Assembly: GCF_003385555.1 (NCBI RefSeq)
Contig: NZ_QOHR01000020.1
Location: forward strand, 8,019 to 52,352
Source: Rhodosalinus sediminis
Lineage (GTDB): Bacteria; Pseudomonadota; Alphaproteobacteria; Rhodobacterales; Rhodobacteraceae
Direction: 5' to 3'
DNA: 44,334 nucleotides
Shown here: one piece after another, positions 41,188 through 44,334 of the stretch
Position numbering within the stretch: position 1 is the stretch's first letter
Layout of the letters: the number at the start of each line of letters is the position of its first letter
Translations under genes and position numbers: made by a program
Notes under the pieces: generated by a model
Seen by the model: only the letters and a program-made list of their open reading frames with translations
Databases searched by the model: none
Told to the model about the DNA's origin: nothing

Positions 41188-42219
41188 ATGCAAAAGCTTC
41201 TTTTCGCGACGACCGCACTGGTCGCGACGGCCGGGATGGCCGCAGCGGATGTCACCTTCGGCGGCTACGCCCGCTGGGGTATGGAATACGTCGAGGACCG
41301 CGATACCGAGACGCAGATCGAAAGCCGTATGCGTCTCATCGTGACGGCGACGACGGAGTCGGACGCCGGCCTGTCCTTCGGTGCGCAGACCCGTCTGAAC
41401 ATCGACGAGGATGATCTCAACACGTTCAACCAGCCGCGCTTCTACGTCGCCTACGAGGGCCTCGAGGTCTCGGTCGGCAACACGCAGGGCGCGTTCGAGT
41501 TCATGCCGGGCATGTACACCGACTCGGTCGGCCTGAACGGCCTCGGCTACGAGAACGTCGTGTTCAACTACGCGGCTGACGCCTACTCCTCCGGCGGCCA
41601 GGGCCGTCAGGGCATCGACGTCAAGTACTCGATGGGCGCCCTCTCGGCTCACCTCTCGTACTCGACGGACGAGACCGGCGGCAGCTCGGTCACGGACGGC
41701 GACGACCGCCTCGCCGCGTTCCTCGCCTACGACGTCAACGGCTGGACCCTCGCGGGCGGCTTCCAGGACGTGAACGACGAGGTTGTTGGTGATGCTACCG
41801 CAACTGGTGGTGCTGCTTTCGAGACCAGCGGCAACGCCTACACCAACTGGGTGCTGACGGCCTCCGGCCCGGTCGGCCCGGCCACGATCATCGGCAAGAT
41901 CGCGTCGAACGACTACAGCAACGTCGCGGCCGACCTCGACGGCGACGGTAATGCTGATGGCTTCCACCCGGTCGGCGACGACGCGATGGTGTACCACATC
42001 GGCGCGACCTTCGACGTTGCCGCGGCGACCACGGTCAGCGGCTTCATCAACAACGACGAAGCGCTCGACCAGGGCGACGGCGTGACGCAGTTCGGCGCCG
42101 GCTTCGTGCACGACCTCGGCGGCGGCGCATCCGTCCGCGGCGGTGTCGCGACGATGGGCAACTTCTTCGACGACGAGACGATCACCAAGGCAGACCTCGG
42201 TGTTCAGTTCAGCTTCTGA
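41188..42219 (+). CDS. Outer-membrane porin, Rhodobacter type
   Basis: General diffusion porin, 343 aa. It has a signal peptide MQKLLFATTALVATAGMAAA (cleavage before Asp21), alternating beta-strands such as VTFGGYARWGMEYVEDRDTE, IESRMRLIVTATTES and FYVAYEGLEVSVGN, and the C-terminal Phe signature KADLGVQFSF needed for BAM insertion. Acidic Gly/Asp-rich stretches are loops. Codons 199-211 and around 252-258 use mostly T- or A-ending codons, unlike the rest of the gene. GAGGG precedes the ATG. A strong terminator follows, and the 258-bp upstream gap should hold its regulation, though I could not define a promoter there. Confidence 0.93.
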   Translation: MQKLLFATTALVATAGMAAADVTFGGYARWGMEYVEDRDTETQIESRMRLIVTATTESDAGLSFGAQTRLNIDEDDLNTFNQPRFYVAYEGLEVSVGNTQGAFEFMPGMYTDSVGLNGLGYENVVFNYAADAYSSGGQGRQGIDVKYSMGALSAHLSYSTDETGGSSVTDGDDRLAAFLAYDVNGWTLAGGFQDVNDEVVGDATATGGAAFETSGNAYTNWVLTASGPVGPATIIGKIASNDYSNVAADLDGDGNADGFHPVGDDAMVYHIGATFDVAAATTVSGFINNDEALDQGDGVTQFGAGFVHDLGGGASVRGGVATMGNFFDDETITKADLGVQFSF

Positions 42220-42243
42220 TCCGACCCGGATCTGAGGCGACAG

Positions 42244-42275
42244 GGGGCGGGCCTTCGGGCTCGCCCCTTTTCTTT
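42244..42275 (+). terminator. Rho-independent terminator of the porin gene
   Basis: A 10-bp stem GGGGCGGGCC / GGCTCGCCCC (one G-U pair) with the extra-stable TTCG loop, directly followed by TTTTCTTT. It is the only classical intrinsic terminator with a full U-tract in the window, and makes a useful contrast to the palindromes. Confidence 0.88.
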
Positions 42276-42336
42276 CGCCCCTTTCCTTTCGGCGGGCGCG
42301 GTGGCATCCCGTGCCCCGTGCCGCGAGGGGGGACCG

Positions 42337-42987
42337 ATGACGCTCGACACGATCCGCGACCGCATCGCCCGGGCCGAGGCGCGCGCCGGACGCGCGCCGG
42401 GGTCCGTGACGCTGATCGCCGTCTCGAAGCAGCAGCCCGAGGACCGCGTCGCCGCCGTGCTGGACGCCGGCCACCGCGTCTTCGGCGAGAACCGCGTGCA
42501 GGAGGCCGCGACCCGCTGGCCCCCCTTCCGCGCGCGCTATGAGGGCATCGCCCTGCACCTCGTCGGCCCGCTCCAGACCAACAAGGCGCGGCAGGCGATG
42601 GAGATGGTGCAGGCGATCCACTCCCTCGACCGGCCGAAGCTCGCCACGACGCTCGCCCGGCTCGCGGACGAGCTGGGCCACTGCCCGGAGCTGTTCGTGC
42701 AGGTCAACACCGGCGAGGAGCCGCAGAAGGCCGGCGTCCTGCCGGGGGATGCCGACGGCTTCGTGGCGGAGTGCCGCCGCCTCGGCCTGCCGGTCCGGGG
42801 GCTCATGTGCATCCCGCCGGTGGACGAGGCGCCGAGCCTGCATTTCGCGCTGCTGGCGAAGATCGCGGCGCGCAACGGGCTCGACGGGCTGTCGATGGGG
42901 ATGTCGGGCGACTTCGAGGAGGCGATCGCGCTGGGCGCGACGCATGTCCGCGTGGGCTCGGCGATCTTCGGCGCGCGGCCGGGCTGA
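42337..42987 (+). CDS. YggS/PROSC-type PLP homeostasis protein
   Basis: A 216-aa single-domain TIM-barrel PLP-binding protein of the YggS/PLPBP family, which buffers pyridoxal phosphate. Lys31 (LIAVSKQQPEDR) is the Schiff-base residue. FGENRVQEAATRWP, LHLVGPLQTNKARQAM, LFVQVNTGEEPQKAGV, LSMGMSGDFEEAIALGATHV and RVGSAIFGAR complete the family pattern. It follows the porin terminator, has GAGGGGGGA before the ATG and is probably a separate transcript. Confidence 0.95.
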   Translation: MTLDTIRDRIARAEARAGRAPGSVTLIAVSKQQPEDRVAAVLDAGHRVFGENRVQEAATRWPPFRARYEGIALHLVGPLQTNKARQAMEMVQAIHSLDRPKLATTLARLADELGHCPELFVQVNTGEEPQKAGVLPGDADGFVAECRRLGLPVRGLMCIPPVDEAPSLHFALLAKIAARNGLDGLSMGMSGDFEEAIALGATHVRVGSAIFGARPG

Positions 42988-42996
42988 GCGCGCGTC

Positions 42997-43012
42997 GCGC
43001 CCGTGCGGGCGC
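42997..43012. terminator. Weak hairpin in the yggS/L,D-transpeptidase convergent gap
   Basis: A 6-bp stem GCGCCC / GGGCGC with loop GTGC, 10 nt past the yggS-type stop, without a U-tract. Confidence 0.35.
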
Positions 43013-43045
43013 TCCTTGCGAGACGGACGCGCCTTGGGCGGGCGT

Positions 43046-43540
43046 TCAGGGCACGATCAGCCGCGTCTCGTAGCCGATCAGCCCGGCGATGCGCCTGAGG
43101 TGGCGCGGGTCGAGCGCCACGCAGCCCGCCGTCGGATAACCCGGCCGCCGCCATGCGTGCAGGAAGATCGCCGAGCCGCGCCCCGGCTGCGCACGCGGCC
43201 AGTTCCAGTCCGTCAGGATCACCAGATCGTAAAGTGTATCGGCCCGGCGCAGCCGTTCGTGGCCATGCGCGTGCGGCGCGCGGACCATCAGGTTGTAGTC
43301 GGGGTCCGCCGGGTCGTCGGACCAGAGATCGCCCGGCCGGATCGGCACCGCCCAGTCCACCGGCCGCGCCATCCGGTCGGGGCGATAGAGGAGCCCCACG
43401 ATCCGATGCACGCCGCGCGGCGTCGCGCCGTCGCCCTCGCGCTTGGCGTCCGTCACGCCGCCCCGCCCGATCGCGCAGGGCCAGCGCCGCCCCATGAACC
43501 GGAGCCCCCGCGGCGTCAGCACCATATCGCGCGGCGTCAC
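43046..43540 (-). CDS. L,D-transpeptidase (YkuD family)
   Basis: A 164-aa YkuD-fold enzyme. His128 and the nucleophile Cys140 appear in SAIFLHAWRRPGYPTAGCVA. LRFMGRRWPCAIGRGGVTDA and EGDGATPRGVHRIVG form the N-terminal sheet. These enzymes make 3-3 peptidoglycan cross-links or attach proteins. No signal peptide is visible, so the in-cell role is open. The GTG at 43540 overlaps the ribA stop as GTGA, which decides the start and shows coupling to ribA. Confidence 0.88.
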   Translation of the reverse strand: MTPRDMVLTPRGLRFMGRRWPCAIGRGGVTDAKREGDGATPRGVHRIVGLLYRPDRMARPVDWAVPIRPGDLWSDDPADPDYNLMVRAPHAHGHERLRRADTLYDLVILTDWNWPRAQPGRGSAIFLHAWRRPGYPTAGCVALDPRHLRRIAGLIGYETRLIVP

Positions 43541-44334
43541 AGCAGGTGCCCCGACTTCGCCGCCTTGGTGGCGAGGTAGCCGCTGTTTTCCGCCGTGCGC
43601 CCGACGGAGAGCGGCACCCGCTCGACCACGGTGAGGCCCTGCTCCTCCATCATGGTGAGCTTGGCGGGGTTGTTCGTCATCAGCCGCACCTCCGAAAAGC
43701 CCATGCGGCGGAGGATGTCCGAGCCGATGCGGAAGTCGCGCTCGTCGTCCTCGAAGCCGAGGCGGTGATTCGCCTCCACCGTGTCGAAGCCCTGATCCTG
43801 CAGCGAATAGGCGCGCAGCTTGTTGGCGAGGCCGATGCCCCGCCCCTCCTGGTTGAGGTAGAGGAGGACGCCCGCGCCCTCCGCCCCCATCTGCGCGAGC
43901 GCGCCCCTGAGCTGCGGGCCGCAGTCGCACTTCAGGCTGCCGAGCACGTCGCCGGTGAAACAGGCCGAGTGCAGCCGCGCGAGCACCGGCGCGTCGCGCC
44001 GCGGCTGGCCGACCTCGAAGGCGTAGTGCTCCTCGCTGCCGTCGCCGGGGCGAAAGACATGGAGCCGCCCGGCGCCCGCCGCCTCCACGGGCACGCGCGC
44101 CTGCGCCACCGGCGCGAGCGGCCCGGTCTCGGCCAGCCGCGGCTCGGCGAGCGCGGCGGGCAGGAGGGTGAGCCGATGCTCCCGCGCGAAGCCCGGCCCG
44201 TCGGTCAGATCGGTGACCACCGCCGCGGGCAGGAGATGCGCGGATTTCACCAGCGCGAGCGCCGTGCGGTGGAGCGCCGCGTCGCCGCCCCGCAGGCTGC
44301 GCAGCGGCCCCTTCATCGGATGCGTCAGGTCGCC
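43537..44334 (-). CDS. ribA: GTP cyclohydrolase II, N-terminus beyond window
   Basis: Zinc enzyme that opens GTP to the first riboflavin intermediate, which feeds FMN and FAD. The reading frame is still open at the right edge (the codons before MKGPLRSLRGGDAALHRTAL read Gly-Asp-Leu-Thr-His-Pro), and homologues have a longer N-terminus, so the gene is cut. Zinc ligands are in CFTGDVLGSLKCDCG. The GTP site is NQEGRGIGLANKLRAYSLQD, followed by TVEANHRLGF and LMTNNPAKL. It is translationally coupled to the L,D-transpeptidase downstream. Confidence 0.95.
   Translation of the reverse strand, partial: GDLTHPMKGPLRSLRGGDAALHRTALALVKSAHLLPAAVVTDLTDGPGFAREHRLTLLPAALAEPRLAETGPLAPVAQARVPVEAAGAGRLHVFRPGDGSEEHYAFEVGQPRRDAPVLARLHSACFTGDVLGSLKCDCGPQLRGALAQMGAEGAGVLLYLNQEGRGIGLANKLRAYSLQDQGFDTVEANHRLGFEDDERDFRIGSDILRRMGFSEVRLMTNNPAKLTMMEEQGLTVVERVPLSVGRTAENSGYLATKAAKSGHLL

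Noticed and set aside
1-44334. tRNA, rRNA, prophage, insertion sequence or plasmid-type genes
   Set aside because: No cloverleaf with an intact T-loop, no rRNA motif, no transposase, integrase or phage structural protein could be recognised in any gap or frame; a dedicated covariance-model search was not possible here.

Overview
The window is a very GC-rich (about 70% by eye) chromosomal segment from an alphaproteobacterium, most probably Rhodobacterales (Rhodobacter/Roseobacter relatives). The basis is gene content and protein flavour: MipZ, an ffh-chorismate mutase-rpsP-rimM-trmD-rplS-rpmE block, a homogentisate cluster with a DUF2783 gene, DUF3576, and an AppA-like BLUF protein. It is mainly a housekeeping backbone. 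I see no phage, transposase, CRISPR array, rRNA or tRNA. Nearly every gene casts long open shadow frames on other frames because of the base composition; these were left out.

Layout. 1-744 (minus): atpB (cut by the window start) and atpI. 959-3144: an ArsR-type regulator, then a lysR-eamA pair on the minus strand. 3504-9602 (plus): ffh, two GNAT acetyltransferases, an AroQ-type chorismate mutase, rpsP, rimM, a 53-aa DUF1328-like membrane protein, trmD, rplS, rpmE. 9768-11840: mipZ and a BLUF/AppA-like photoreceptor behind a double PpsR/CrtJ-type operator. 11884-19511: tyrosine/homogentisate catabolism (marR divergent from hmgA; fahA, an MBL-fold protein, a 66-aa protein, FAD monooxygenase, DUF2783, maiA), interrupted by an hdeD-like gene on the other strand. 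19730-25546: cnoX-like thioredoxin/TPR, LON-domain protein, Trm112-like protein, a UbiH-type hydroxylase (minus), amidase, aminotransferase. 25567-31831: ftsK, lolA, a lytic transglycosylase lipoprotein (minus), hspQ, gamma-glutamyltransferase (minus). 32015-36414: an orphan STAS/anti-sigma-kinase pair (minus), acetyl-CoA acetyltransferase, then GST, holA and lptE (minus). 36401-44334: leuS (minus), a group-4 glycosyltransferase, DUF3576 lipoprotein (minus), porin, yggS-type PLP protein, L,D-transpeptidase and ribA (both minus; ribA is cut by the window end).

The most interesting non-coding structure is a set of perfect palindromes lying just after stop codons. Six share the centre TTCGTACGAA and occur as three side-by-side pairs (near 6950/6994, 19526/19573 and 34161/34220). 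Their outer arms differ between copies but are always self-complementary. A second set centred on TTGCAA lies directly behind hmgA (13777-13825). They behave like a dispersed, paired, 3'-end palindrome family.

The second highlight is upstream of the BLUF gene. Two TGT-N12-ACA palindromes, 8 bp apart, cover a -35/-10 promoter. The BLUF protein keeps the AppA photochemical residues at exactly AppA spacing and carries a B12-binding/SCHIC-like C-terminal part. This predicts a loop in which a PpsR-type repressor controls its own antirepressor. Other points include a 17-bp tandem repeat in the long rplS leader, a probable CTG start in the MarR regulator, an MBL-fold protein lacking half of the HxHxDH motif, and a 14-bp inverted repeat upstream of ggt.
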